Assembly (NCBI RefSeq): GCF_042680725.1
Contig: NZ_JBHUEK010000007.1
Span: 186,001 to 250,000 of the forward strand
Reading direction: 5' to 3'
DNA length: 64,000 nucleotides
Source: Ferdinandcohnia salidurans
Lineage (GTDB): Bacteria > Bacillota > Bacilli > Bacillales > Bacillaceae_L
The position numbers and the translations under genes are program-made. This document shows, piece by piece, positions 33,961 through 43,728 of this stretch. The notes below the pieces were generated by a model. That model made no database searches, was not told the DNA's origin, and was given only the letters and a program-made list of their open reading frames with translations. Position 1 is the stretch's first letter. Every line of letters starts with the position of its first letter.

Positions 33961-34052
33961 TAGTCCAGAGAGGCTAACAAAGGGGTAAACATTCCTTCTC
34001 AAAAGATAGGGATTTGTATACCTCTTTGTGTAAAAAACACAAAGATTTTTTT
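33961..34052 (+). promoter_or_regulatory. PyrR attenuator 2 (pyrR-pyrP)
   Basis: The PyrR loop TAGTCCAGAGAGGCTA lies at 33961-33976. Downstream, ACAAAGGGGTA can pair with TATACCTCTTTGTG as antiterminator. The terminator is CTTTGTGT (34024-34031) with ACACAAAG (34037-34044), then seven T. Confidence 0.93.
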
Positions 34053-34088
34053 GTTTTGGGTATCTTAAAATGAGGGGGAAATTCAAAA

Positions 34089-35405
34089 ATGAGTAATGAT
34101 AACCAAAAGATTGTATTAGGGATAAAAGATAAACCATCTCCAGGACTATTCGCAATACTGAGCCTGCAGCATTTATTTGCCATGTTCGGTGCAACTATCC
34201 TTGTACCGTATTTAGTAGGAATTAGTCCTGGGGTAGCTCTCATCTCAAGTGGGTTAGGTACACTAGCATTTTTACTTATAACAAAGGGTCAGGTTCCAGC
34301 ATACTTAGGATCATCCTTTGCTTTCATTATCCCACTTCAATCAGCAATAGCTGCTGACGGTCCTGGTGCTGCTATGATGGCAAGCTTACTTGCTGGGCTT
34401 GTATATGGGATGGTAGCCTTGTTAATAAAAGCAACAGGACATAAATGGCTTGTGAAGATTTTACCACCTGTTGTTGTTGGACCAGTTATTATCGTAATAG
34501 GTCTTAGCCTAGCTGGTACAGCAGTTGGAATGGCAATGAATGATGCTAGCGGAGCATATAGTCTACAGCATTTTTCAGTAGCATTAGTTACACTAGCAAT
34601 CGTGATTATAGCAACCATCTTTTTTAAAGGCTTCTTAAACCTAATCCCGGTCTTAATCGGGATTATCGGTGGATACGTATACGCATTATCAATCGGATTA
34701 GTGGATTTTACTGCAGTAAAAGAAGCAAAGTGGTTTGAAATGCCAGACTTTATTATTCCGTTTGTTTCATACACACCGCAGTTTTCATTAGATATGATTG
34801 CATTAATCGTTCCAGTAGCGGTAGTTACCTTATCAGAGCATATCGGACATCAAATGGTCTTAAGTAAGGTTGTACAAAAAGATTTAATTAAACAACCTGG
34901 ATTACATCGCTCAATTATGGGTGATGGAGTAGCAACGATGATTGCTTCACTACTTGGTGGTCCACCAAATACAACATACGGAGAAAACATTGGCGTTTTA
35001 GCCATCACTCGGATCTTTAGTGTATATGTAATCGGCGGTGCAGCTGTTGTGGCGATTGTCTTTGGTTTCATTGGCAAAATCAACGCCTTAATTAGTACGA
35101 TTCCAACACCAGTTATGGGTGGGGTATCCATTCTCTTATTCGGAATTATCGCTTCATCTGGTTTACGGATGTTAGTAGATAGCAAAGTTGATCTTGGCGA
35201 TAATCGTAACTTGGTGATTTCATCAGTTATCCTTGTCATCGGAATCGGCGGAGCATTCATCCGCGTACTTGGCTTTGAAGTTCACGGCATGGCATTAGCC
35301 GCAATCATAGGTGTTTTACTTAACCTAATCCTTCCTGGCGGAGTAGTTCCGGAAGACGAAGATATATATGAGACTCATCTTGAGGATGATAACTCTGTTG
35401 CATAA
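34089..35405 (+). CDS. pyrP: uracil permease PyrP (NCS2 family)
   Basis: PyrP imports uracil with protons across the membrane. The 438-residue protein has about 14 hydrophobic segments and the NCS2 features SLQHLFAMFGATILVP near residue 20, GSSFAFIIP, the conserved EHIGHQ and the GGPPNTTYGENIG stretch in the substrate region. GAGGGG precedes the ATG. It lies between PyrR attenuators 2 and 3, so uptake and synthesis are controlled separately by the same regulator. Confidence 0.96.
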   Translation: MSNDNQKIVLGIKDKPSPGLFAILSLQHLFAMFGATILVPYLVGISPGVALISSGLGTLAFLLITKGQVPAYLGSSFAFIIPLQSAIAADGPGAAMMASLLAGLVYGMVALLIKATGHKWLVKILPPVVVGPVIIVIGLSLAGTAVGMAMNDASGAYSLQHFSVALVTLAIVIIATIFFKGFLNLIPVLIGIIGGYVYALSIGLVDFTAVKEAKWFEMPDFIIPFVSYTPQFSLDMIALIVPVAVVTLSEHIGHQMVLSKVVQKDLIKQPGLHRSIMGDGVATMIASLLGGPPNTTYGENIGVLAITRIFSVYVIGGAAVVAIVFGFIGKINALISTIPTPVMGGVSILLFGIIASSGLRMLVDSKVDLGDNRNLVISSVILVIGIGGAFIRVLGFEVHGMALAAIIGVLLNLILPGGVVPEDEDIYETHLEDDNSVA

Positions 35406-35421
35406 TGATTCACCTTTTAAA

Positions 35422-35543
35422 ATAACCCAGAGAGGTTATTAAGGGTGTAAGGTTTTTGCGAAAAGGGTATTGGCTTTCTAATACCCTTTTTCAAACAAAA
35501 CCTTGTTTTACACCCTTACCAATAAAGGTAAGGGTGTTTTTTT
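35422..35543 (+). promoter_or_regulatory. PyrR attenuator 3 (pyrP-pyrB)
   Basis: The PyrR loop AACCCAGAGAGGTT is embedded in an inverted repeat at 35422-35438. The terminator is an 11-bp perfect stem (ACACCCTTACC 35510-35520 with GGTAAGGGTGT 35527-35537) plus T tract. A second strong hairpin (AAAGGGTATT with AATACCCTTT, about 35463-35490) lies between. Confidence 0.93.
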
Positions 35544-35564
35544 ATAAGAATTGGAGGAGAGAAA

Positions 35565-36467
35565 ATGAATCATTTACTTACGATGACCGAGTTAAGCATT
35601 GAGGATATTGACCGAATTCTATTTGATGCAAGCCTGTTTGCCGAAGGAAACAAATGGAAGCTAGAAAAACAAACATTTGTTGCAAATCTTTTCTTCGAAC
35701 CAAGTACACGTACACGCTTTAGTTTTGAAGTAGCCGAGAAAAGATTAGGTGCAGACATCCTGCAGTTAGATGAAATGACTTCAAGTGTTCAAAAGGGAGA
35801 AAGTCTATATGACACAGTTAAAACCCTTCAATCAATCGGGGCAAATGCAGTCGTGATTCGTCATCCAAAGGATGAGTATTTTAAGGAATTAATAAATGGC
35901 ATCCATATTCCAATCATTAATGCAGGTGACGGATGTGGTCATCATCCTACACAATCTCTCCTTGATTTATTAACCATTAAACAAGAGTTTGCTAGATTCC
36001 AAGATTTAAATGTGTTAATCGTTGGCGATATTCGTCATAGTCGGGTTGCAAGATCCAATGCCGAAGTCTTAACGAGATTAGGCGCAAATGTTCGCTTTTC
36101 AGCTCCATTAGAATGGCAAGATGATACAAATCCTAATGGTGAATATGTAGACCTTGATAAAGGCATTAGAGAAGCAGATGTCGTCATGTTGCTGCGTATT
36201 CAACATGAGCGCCATGAGTCATCGATGGGCTTAACGAAAGAAGAATACCATGAACAATATGGTTTAACGATTATGCGAAGCAAAAACATGAAAAAGGGTA
36301 GCATTATTATGCATCCAGCTCCCATCAATCGTGGAGTTGAAATAGCAAGTGAATTAGTAGAAGCACAAAACTCAAGAATTTTTAAACAGATGGAAAATGG
36401 TGTATTCGTAAGAATGGCCGTACTTAAAAGAGTGTTACAACAGGTTGAAGGAGGAATTTTAATATGA
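35565..36467 (+). CDS. pyrB: aspartate carbamoyltransferase PyrB
   Basis: PyrB condenses carbamoyl phosphate with aspartate in the second step of pyrimidine synthesis. The 300-residue protein has the carbamoyl phosphate loop FFEPSTRTRFSFE near residue 45, GDGCGHHPTQSLLD, and the aspartate-binding region with QHER and HPAPINRG. There is no pyrI, so it should be an unregulated trimer as in B. subtilis. GGAGGAG precedes the ATG. It overlaps pyrC by 4 bp. Confidence 0.97.
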   Translation: MNHLLTMTELSIEDIDRILFDASLFAEGNKWKLEKQTFVANLFFEPSTRTRFSFEVAEKRLGADILQLDEMTSSVQKGESLYDTVKTLQSIGANAVVIRHPKDEYFKELINGIHIPIINAGDGCGHHPTQSLLDLLTIKQEFARFQDLNVLIVGDIRHSRVARSNAEVLTRLGANVRFSAPLEWQDDTNPNGEYVDLDKGIREADVVMLLRIQHERHESSMGLTKEEYHEQYGLTIMRSKNMKKGSIIMHPAPINRGVEIASELVEAQNSRIFKQMENGVFVRMAVLKRVLQQVEGGILI

Positions 36468-37750
36468 GCACATTATTAAAAAATGCAAAAATTTTAAACG
36501 AACAAGGTGAATTAGTAAGTGCAGATATCAAAATCACGAATGACTTGATTGAAGCGATGGGTACAAACCTTGATCCAACAAATTGTGAAGTAATTGATGT
36601 AGAAGGAATGTTTGTATCAGCAGGTTTTGTTGATGTCCATGTCCACCTTCGTGAACCAGGAGGCGAACATAAAGAAACAATTGAAACAGGAAGTCTTTCG
36701 GCAGCAAAAGGTGGATTCACAACAATTGCAGCAATGCCTAACACAAGACCAGTTCCAGATTCAGTTGAACAAATGAATTGGCTGCAGGCAAGAATCCAGG
36801 ATACGGCTCATGTGAATGTTCTTCCATATGCGGCTATCACCATTCGTGAGCTTGGTCAAGAACTTACGGATATGAATGGATTAAAGGAAGCAGGAGCATT
36901 TGCATTCACAGATGACGGCGTTGGAATTCAATCTGCTGGGATGATGCTTGAAGCCATGAAGCAAGCGGCCGCGATTGATATGCCAATTGTAGCCCATTGT
37001 GAGGAAAATACGTTAATCAATAAAGGTTCTGTACATGAGGGTGAATTTTCGAAGAAACATGGAATCAATGGAATTCCTTCTGTGTGCGAATCCGTACATA
37101 TTGCAAGGGATGTTTTATTAGCTGAAGCAGCTGGCTGTCACTACCATGTATGTCATGTAAGTACAAAGGAATCAGTCCGTGTCATCAGAGATGCAAAACG
37201 TGCTGGTATCCATGTAACAGCTGAGGTTACACCACATCATTTATTACTATGTGATGAAGACATCCCTAGCCTCGACACAAATTATAAAATGAATCCTCCA
37301 TTACGTGGAAGAGAGGATTTGGAGGCCCTTATTGAAGGACTCTTTGATGGAACAATCGATTTTATCGCTACAGATCATGCACCACATGCAAGTGAGGAAA
37401 AAGCACAGGGAATGGCTCTAGCGCCATTTGGCATCGTTGGTTTAGAGACAGCATTCCCACTTCTTTATACACATTTTGTTGAAACCAACAGAATGACATT
37501 AAAGCAATTAGTAAACTTCTTAACCAATAAACCAGCCAGTACATTTAAATTACCATTTGGAACATTAGAAATTGGTAAGAATGCTGACTTAACTGTAATT
37601 GATTTAAACGCTACAGAAACAATTGATCCAGAAAGCTTTGTTTCAAAAGGAAAAAACACACCATTTACTGGCTGGGAATGTAAAGGATGGCCGGTCATGA
37701 CACTTGTAAATGGCAACATTGTATGGCAGAAAGGAAGTGTTCTAGTATGA
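36464..37750 (+). CDS. pyrC: dihydroorotase PyrC
   Basis: PyrC cyclises carbamoyl aspartate to dihydroorotate. The 428-residue type I dihydroorotase has the zinc-binding HVHLREPG near residue 59, further metal ligands in IVAHCEE and CHVSTKES, and the catalytic-Asp stretch IDFIATDHAPHA near residue 300. The start overlaps the pyrB stop (ATGA), with GAAGGAGG in pyrB. The C terminus overlaps carA by 4 bp. Confidence 0.97.
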   Translation: MSTLLKNAKILNEQGELVSADIKITNDLIEAMGTNLDPTNCEVIDVEGMFVSAGFVDVHVHLREPGGEHKETIETGSLSAAKGGFTTIAAMPNTRPVPDSVEQMNWLQARIQDTAHVNVLPYAAITIRELGQELTDMNGLKEAGAFAFTDDGVGIQSAGMMLEAMKQAAAIDMPIVAHCEENTLINKGSVHEGEFSKKHGINGIPSVCESVHIARDVLLAEAAGCHYHVCHVSTKESVRVIRDAKRAGIHVTAEVTPHHLLLCDEDIPSLDTNYKMNPPLRGREDLEALIEGLFDGTIDFIATDHAPHASEEKAQGMALAPFGIVGLETAFPLLYTHFVETNRMTLKQLVNFLTNKPASTFKLPFGTLEIGKNADLTVIDLNATETIDPESFVSKGKNTPFTGWECKGWPVMTLVNGNIVWQKGSVLV

Positions 37751-38847
37751 AGCGACAGCTTATTTTAGAAGATGGAACCATTTTTGTTGGTGAAGGATTC
37801 GGAAGTGAGATTGAGAAGTTTGGTGAGGTTGTTTTTAATACTGGAATGACAGGTTATCAAGAAATTTTATCGGACCCATCGTATTGTGGCCAAATCGTAA
37901 CATTAACCTATCCCTTAATTGGAAACTACGGTGTTAATAGAGATGATTTTGAATCAATCAACCCAGCTATAAGTGGTTTTATTGTGAATGAAGTGTGTGA
38001 CCAACCATCAAATTTTAGAAGTCAATTTAATTTAGACGAGTATTTTAAGTCAAAAAGTATTCCAGGACTTTCTGGAATTGATACAAGAAAGCTTACAAGA
38101 ATTATCCGTCAATATTGGACATTAAAAGGTGCTATTTGTGGAATGGATGTCAATGTAAGTGAAGTGATGAACCAACTTGGTGGTCGCACTTTACCCACTG
38201 ACCAAGTAAAACAGGTTTCTACAAAAGGTTCTTATCCAAGCCCAGGTAGAGGACATCGTGTTGTTTTAGTCGATTTTGGCATGAAACATGGAATTTTACG
38301 CGAACTAAATCACCGTGACTGTGATGTAATTGTCGTCCCTTACAATGTAACAGCCGAAGAAATTCTTCGACTAAAACCTGACGGAATCATGCTAAGTAAT
38401 GGGCCTGGGAATCCAAAAGATGTACCTGAAGCTATTGAAATGATTAACGGTGTTTTAGGGAAGGTTCCTTTATTTGGAATTTGCTTAGGTCATCAATTAT
38501 TTGCTTTAGCAGGTGGTGCCGATACTGAAAAAATGAAATTTGGACATAGAGGATCGAACCATCCGGTTAAACACCTAAAATCCGGAAAGGTTGCTATTAC
38601 CTCTCAAAACCATGGCTATACAGTTAATGAAAAGTCTTTAGCTTCTACTAAACTGGAAGTAACACATATAGCACTTAATGATGGATCAGTAGAAGGACTG
38701 CGCCATTTAGATTATCCAGCATTCACTGTTCAGTATCATCCGGAGGCCTCACCTGGACCTGAGGATGCAAATAGCTTATTTAACGACTTTTTACAGATGA
38801 TTGAAAACTTCAAGAAAGAAGGCGAAGAGCTATGCCAAAACGCTTAG
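37747..38847 (+). CDS. carA: carbamoyl-phosphate synthase small (glutaminase) chain
   Basis: CarA (PyrAA) hydrolyses glutamine and passes ammonia to CarB. The 366-residue protein has an N-terminal carA domain (KRQLILEDGTIFVGE, GMTGYQEILSDPSY) and a class I glutamine amidotransferase domain with the nucleophile elbow GICLGHQL and the catalytic YHPEASPGP. The ATG at 37747 overlaps the pyrC stop; the frame extends upstream to 37687 but the family starts at KRQL. It overlaps carB by 16 bp. Confidence 0.96.
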   Translation: MKRQLILEDGTIFVGEGFGSEIEKFGEVVFNTGMTGYQEILSDPSYCGQIVTLTYPLIGNYGVNRDDFESINPAISGFIVNEVCDQPSNFRSQFNLDEYFKSKSIPGLSGIDTRKLTRIIRQYWTLKGAICGMDVNVSEVMNQLGGRTLPTDQVKQVSTKGSYPSPGRGHRVVLVDFGMKHGILRELNHRDCDVIVVPYNVTAEEILRLKPDGIMLSNGPGNPKDVPEAIEMINGVLGKVPLFGICLGHQLFALAGGADTEKMKFGHRGSNHPVKHLKSGKVAITSQNHGYTVNEKSLASTKLEVTHIALNDGSVEGLRHLDYPAFTVQYHPEASPGPEDANSLFNDFLQMIENFKKEGEELCQNA

Positions 38848-41800
38848 ATATTAACACTATTCTAGTAATCGGATCAGGTCCAATCGTTATTGGGCAAGCA
38901 GCAGAATTTGATTATGCAGGGACTCAGGCCTGCTTAGCATTACGAGAAGAAGGCTATAAGGTAATCTTGGTTAACTCAAATCCTGCAACAATTATGACAG
39001 ATGTTGAAATTGCAGATAAAGTTTATATAGAACCCATTACATTAGAATTTGTCAGCAAAATTATTCGTAAAGAAAGACCGGATGCAATCCTGCCAACACT
39101 AGGTGGCCAAACCGGCTTAAATATGGCTGTAGAACTTTCAAAATCTGGCGTTCTTGAAGAATGTAATGTCGAGATTCTAGGGACAACTCTTTCAGCGATT
39201 GAAAAAGCCGAAGATCGTGATTTATTTCGAACCTTAATGAACGAACTGAACGAGCCTGTGCCAGAAAGTGAAATTATCCATAACCTGGACGAAGCATACG
39301 GATTTATTGAAAAAGTAGGATACCCCGTAATTGTTAGACCAGCCTTCACCTTAGGAGGTACTGGTGGTGGAATTTGTAACAATGAAGAAGAATTGATTGA
39401 AATTGTTACAAGCGGATTGAAAAATAGTCCTGTAACCCAATGTCTACTAGAAAAGAGTATTGCAGGGTTTAAAGAAATTGAATACGAAGTAATGCGCGAT
39501 TCTGCAGATACTGCAATTGTCGTTTGTAACATGGAAAACGTAGACCCAGTTGGAATTCACACTGGTGATTCAATTGTTGTTGCACCGAGCCAAACATTAA
39601 GTGACCGAGAATATCAACTATTACGAAATACATCTTTAAAAATCATCCGCGCACTTGGGATTGAAGGTGGATGTAATGTACAGTTAGCACTTGATCCGTA
39701 TAGTTTCAATTACTATATTATCGAGGTAAATCCACGTGTGAGTCGTTCATCAGCGTTAGCATCTAAGGCGACGGGGTATCCAATTGCCAAACTTGCAGCA
39801 AAAATTGCAGTAGGTTTAACGCTTGATGAGATGATAAACCCTGTGACAGGAAAAACATATGCAGCCTTTGAACCGGCACTTGACTATATCGTTACAAAAA
39901 TCCCCCGCTTTCCATTTGATAAGTTCGAGTCTGCAAACCGCCGACTTGGAACGCAAATGAAAGCCACTGGTGAAGTCATGGCGATTGGACGTAATTTTGA
40001 GGAATCCATACTTAAAGCAGTTCGATCCCTCGAGTCAAATGTTTCTCATATTCAATTAGAGGATGCAACAAATGCAGATCTTGCCACAATTGAAAAGAGG
40101 ATTAGGAAAGCAGGAGATGAGCGTCTATTCTATCTTGCGGAGGCGATTAGACGTGGCATCACCATCCAACAAATTCATGAGTGGAGTGAAATTGATTTAT
40201 TCTTCCTCCAAAAATTTGAAAATATAATCACGCTCGAAAACACAATACGGGAAAACAAAGGTGATTTAGAAACATTGACGGTGGCAAAAAAGAAAGGATT
40301 TGCTGACTCCATCATCGCGGAGTTATGGAATCGGGCAGAAATTGAAATTTATGAAACTCGTAAACAAGCAGGAATAGTTCCAGTATATAAAATAGTCGAT
40401 ACATGTGCAGCTGAATTTGAATCAGAAACACCTTATTATTATGGAACATATGCGGATGAAAATGAATCAATTGTAACGGATAAGAAGAGTGTTATCGTTC
40501 TAGGTTCAGGTCCAATCCGCATCGGGCAGGGTGTTGAGTTCGATTATGCAACCGTTCATTCTGTTTGGGCGATAAAACAAGCAGGCTATGAAGCAATCAT
40601 TATTAACAATAACCCTGAAACAGTGTCAACTGACTTCAGTATTTCAGATAAGCTATACTTTGAGCCATTAACTATTGAGGATGTTATGCATATCATTGAC
40701 CTTGAACAGCCTGAAGGTGTAGTTGTACAGTTTGGTGGTCAAACAGCTATCAATCTAGCAAGTTCTTTAGTTGAGCGCGGAGTGAAAATTTTGGGTACGT
40801 CTTTAGAGGATTTAGACCGTGCAGAAAATAGAGATAAATTTGAGCAAACGGTTATTTCACTTGGCATACCACAACCTAAAGGGAAAACTGCAACCTCGGT
40901 TGACGAAGCAGTTGTCATTGCGGAAGCGATCGGTTATCCAGTGCTTGTGAGACCTTCATATGTATTAGGTGGAAGAGCCATGGAGATCGTTTATCAAACA
41001 GAAGAACTTCTTCATTATATGGAAAATGCAGTGAAGATTAACCCGGAACATCCAGTCCTAATCGACCGCTATTTAACTGGTAAGGAAATTGAAGTAGATG
41101 CCATTTCTGATGGAGAAACAGTATATATTCCGGGGATAATGGAACATATCGAACGTGCTGGAGTACACTCGGGTGACTCGATTGCCGTATATCCACCACA
41201 AACTTTATCAGACCATGTAAGACAACAAATCATTGACCATACGATTGCACTTGCAAAAGGATTAAATATTATCGGTCTATTAAACATTCAATTTGTGGTT
41301 TATAACGAAGAAGTCTTTGTTATCGAAGTAAACCCAAGATCAAGCCGTACAGTCCCATTCTTAAGTAAAATAACTGGCGTACCTATGGCAAATATCGCGA
41401 CTAAGGTAATACTTGGACAATCATTACCATCACAAGGGTTTACAACAGGATTACACCCGGAAATTGAAGGAGTTTATGTAAAAGTCCCAGTCTTCTCGTT
41501 TGCAAAACTTCGCAATGTGGACATTTCGCTTGGACCAGAGATGAAATCAACTGGTGAAGTAATGGGAAAAGACTATACGCTAGAAAAAGCATTATATAAA
41601 GGCCTAGTTGCATCCGGAATCACGATTCCTAAATATGGATCTGTGTTATTAACAGTAGCTGATAAAGACAAGGAAGAAGCGCTTGAAATTGCAAAACGAT
41701 TCCACACAATTGGGTATCAACTTTTAGCAACAAGTGGAACTGCTAGCTACTTACAAAAAGCAAACATTCCTGTTACGGTCGTTAATAAAATTGGTGCAGA

Positions 41801-42044
41801 GGCTCCAAATTTAATTGATGTCATTCGTCAAGGAAAAGCTCAATTTGTTATTAACACATTAACAAAAGGAAAACAGCCTGCTAGAGATGGCTTTAGAATC
41901 CGCCGTGAAACAGTTGAGAATGGAGTTGCATGTTTAACTTCACTAGATACAGCTAAAGCAATCGTGAAGGTTCTAGAATCCATGACATTCTCAAGTGAAG
42001 TGATGGGTTCCCACGTGCAAAAGCGTGAGGTGGTACATTCATGA
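38832..42044 (+). CDS. carB: carbamoyl-phosphate synthase large chain
   Basis: CarB (PyrAB) makes carbamoyl phosphate from bicarbonate, ammonia and two ATP. The 1070-residue protein (1071 in B. subtilis) is an internal duplication: two ATP-grasp halves begin ILVIGSGPIVIGQAAEFDYAG and IVLGSGPIRIGQGVEFDYA (near residue 555). Between them lies an oligomerisation domain, and at the end an allosteric MGS-like domain (LATSGTASYLQ). It is the longest gene of the window. The start codon is inside carA with GGCGAAGAG upstream. Confidence 0.97.
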   Translation: MPKRLDINTILVIGSGPIVIGQAAEFDYAGTQACLALREEGYKVILVNSNPATIMTDVEIADKVYIEPITLEFVSKIIRKERPDAILPTLGGQTGLNMAVELSKSGVLEECNVEILGTTLSAIEKAEDRDLFRTLMNELNEPVPESEIIHNLDEAYGFIEKVGYPVIVRPAFTLGGTGGGICNNEEELIEIVTSGLKNSPVTQCLLEKSIAGFKEIEYEVMRDSADTAIVVCNMENVDPVGIHTGDSIVVAPSQTLSDREYQLLRNTSLKIIRALGIEGGCNVQLALDPYSFNYYIIEVNPRVSRSSALASKATGYPIAKLAAKIAVGLTLDEMINPVTGKTYAAFEPALDYIVTKIPRFPFDKFESANRRLGTQMKATGEVMAIGRNFEESILKAVRSLESNVSHIQLEDATNADLATIEKRIRKAGDERLFYLAEAIRRGITIQQIHEWSEIDLFFLQKFENIITLENTIRENKGDLETLTVAKKKGFADSIIAELWNRAEIEIYETRKQAGIVPVYKIVDTCAAEFESETPYYYGTYADENESIVTDKKSVIVLGSGPIRIGQGVEFDYATVHSVWAIKQAGYEAIIINNNPETVSTDFSISDKLYFEPLTIEDVMHIIDLEQPEGVVVQFGGQTAINLASSLVERGVKILGTSLEDLDRAENRDKFEQTVISLGIPQPKGKTATSVDEAVVIAEAIGYPVLVRPSYVLGGRAMEIVYQTEELLHYMENAVKINPEHPVLIDRYLTGKEIEVDAISDGETVYIPGIMEHIERAGVHSGDSIAVYPPQTLSDHVRQQIIDHTIALAKGLNIIGLLNIQFVVYNEEVFVIEVNPRSSRTVPFLSKITGVPMANIATKVILGQSLPSQGFTTGLHPEIEGVYVKVPVFSFAKLRNVDISLGPEMKSTGEVMGKDYTLEKALYKGLVASGITIPKYGSVLLTVADKDKEEALEIAKRFHTIGYQLLATSGTASYLQKANIPVTVVNKIGAEAPNLIDVIRQGKAQFVINTLTKGKQPARDGFRIRRETVENGVACLTSLDTAKAIVKVLESMTFSSEVMGSHVQKREVVHS

Positions 42045-42820
42045 TTAAAAAGGAACAAATGAAAATTGTGAGTCACACTCAAATCGCAGAGGATATTTTT
42101 GAACTAACATTAGCAGGGGATTTGGTTCAGGCAATGAACGATCCAGGACAATTTGTCCATGTAAAAGTCAGTGATGGAATTGACCCGTTGCTAAGAAGAC
42201 CCATTAGTATTGCAAATATTAATCAAGAAAAGCAAGAATGCACACTGATTTACCGAAAGGAAGGACTCGGCACACGAGTCCTTTCTGAAAAAAACATCGA
42301 TCAATCAGTCGATGTGTTAGGTCCACTTGGAAACGGCTTTCCTGTTGATGAAGTAGGTATTGGTGAAACTGCCCTGCTTGTCGGTGGAGGAATTGGAGTT
42401 CCGCCACTTTACGAATTATCGAAGCGTCTGGTTGCAAAAGGTGTTAAAGTGATTCACGTCCTTGGATTCCAATCAAAATCTGCTGTGTTTTATGAAGAGA
42501 AATTTAGTGGATTAGGTGAAACTTATATCGCAACAGTGGATGGAACACTTGGAACGAAAGGATTTGTAACAGATGTCATCTCAAATAACGGTATAACATT
42601 TGACACACTTTATTCCTGTGGTCCAACACCAATGCTAAAGGCACTTGAAGTGGCCTTTCCTGATCGAAATGCTTATATCTCTTTAGAAGAAAGAATGGGC
42701 TGTGGAATTGGTGCATGTTTTGCATGTGTATGTCATCTTCAAGATGATCCAGACGGTTATACCTATAAAAAAGTATGCAGTGATGGGCCAGTATTTAAGG
42801 TTGGAGAGGTGGTACTATGA
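42041..42820 (+). CDS. pyrK: dihydroorotate dehydrogenase electron transfer subunit PyrK
   Basis: PyrK carries FAD and a [2Fe-2S] cluster and connects PyrD to NAD+. The 259-residue protein has the FAD-binding RRPISIAN motif, the NAD-binding LVGGGIGVPPLYEL stretch, and the C-terminal cluster cysteines in MGCGIGACFACVC. The start overlaps the carB stop by 4 bp. With the next gene pyrD this defines a class 1B dihydroorotate dehydrogenase. Confidence 0.96.
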   Translation: MIKKEQMKIVSHTQIAEDIFELTLAGDLVQAMNDPGQFVHVKVSDGIDPLLRRPISIANINQEKQECTLIYRKEGLGTRVLSEKNIDQSVDVLGPLGNGFPVDEVGIGETALLVGGGIGVPPLYELSKRLVAKGVKVIHVLGFQSKSAVFYEEKFSGLGETYIATVDGTLGTKGFVTDVISNNGITFDTLYSCGPTPMLKALEVAFPDRNAYISLEERMGCGIGACFACVCHLQDDPDGYTYKKVCSDGPVFKVGEVVL

Positions 42821-43728
42821 ACAGACTTCAAGTTGAACTACCAGGTTTATCACTAAAAAACCCCATCATGCCAGCATCCGGTTGCTTTGGATTCGGAAAA
42901 GAATACTCGAAGTTTTACGATTTGAGTACATTAGGCGCGATTATGATTAAAGCAACAACTGTAGAACCAAGATTCGGAAACCCAACTCCACGTGTAGCAG
43001 AGACAAGTGCAGGGATGTTAAATGCAATTGGATTACAAAATCCAGGACTTGAGAAAGTCATGGCTGAAGAGCTTCCGTGGCTTGATCAATATGATGTACC
43101 AATTATTGCGAATGTTGCCGGTTCACAAATTGAAGATTATGTTGAGGTAGCAAGGGAAATCTCGAAAGCATCAAACGTTCATGCACTAGAATTAAATATT
43201 TCATGTCCAAATGTAAAAACGGGTGGAATTGCTTTTGGTACGATTCCTGAGGTGGCTGCAGAGCTTACGAAATATGTAAAAGAAGCATCAAGTGTTCCAG
43301 TATACGTTAAATTATCACCGAATGTTTCAAACATCGTTGAAATGGCAAAAGCAATCGAAGAAGCGGGTGCAGATGGTTTAACAATGATTAATACATTAAT
43401 CGGAATGCGGATTGATCTTAAAACAGGAAACCCAATTTTAGCAAATAAAACAGGGGGCCTATCAGGTCCAGCCATTAAACCTGTTGCCATCCGAATGATT
43501 CATGAAGTGAGTCAGGCAGTGTCGATACCGATTATCGGAATGGGTGGCGTTCAATCAGCTGAAGATGTTCTTGAATATTTTTATGCTGGTGCAAGTGCTG
43601 TAGCAGTTGGGACTGCCAATTTTGTGGACCCATATGTGTGCCCGACAATTATTGAAGATCTTCCAAGATTACTAGATAAATATGGTTTTGAGCATATCTC
43701 GGAATGTCAGGGAAGGAGCTGGAAGTAA
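42817..43728 (+). CDS. pyrD: dihydroorotate dehydrogenase, catalytic subunit (class 1B)
   Basis: PyrD is an FMN enzyme that oxidises dihydroorotate to orotate and passes electrons to PyrK. The 303-residue TIM barrel has PIMPASGCFGFG near residue 19, LELNISCPNVKTGG with the catalytic Cys of class 1 enzymes, and the FMN phosphate-binding GMGGVQSAEDVLEY. GGAGAGGTGG precedes the ATG, which overlaps the pyrK stop. It overlaps pyrF by 1 base. Confidence 0.97.
   Translation: MNRLQVELPGLSLKNPIMPASGCFGFGKEYSKFYDLSTLGAIMIKATTVEPRFGNPTPRVAETSAGMLNAIGLQNPGLEKVMAEELPWLDQYDVPIIANVAGSQIEDYVEVAREISKASNVHALELNISCPNVKTGGIAFGTIPEVAAELTKYVKEASSVPVYVKLSPNVSNIVEMAKAIEEAGADGLTMINTLIGMRIDLKTGNPILANKTGGLSGPAIKPVAIRMIHEVSQAVSIPIIGMGGVQSAEDVLEYFYAGASAVAVGTANFVDPYVCPTIIEDLPRLLDKYGFEHISECQGRSWK

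Noticed and set aside
34337..35260. Minus-strand frames of 145 and 136 codons opposite pyrP
   Set aside because: They arise from the codon bias of the membrane protein gene on the other strand, and no start signals fit.
39023..39532. A 169-codon minus-strand frame opposite carB
   Set aside because: It overlaps the ATP-grasp part of carB fully and has no recognisable features.
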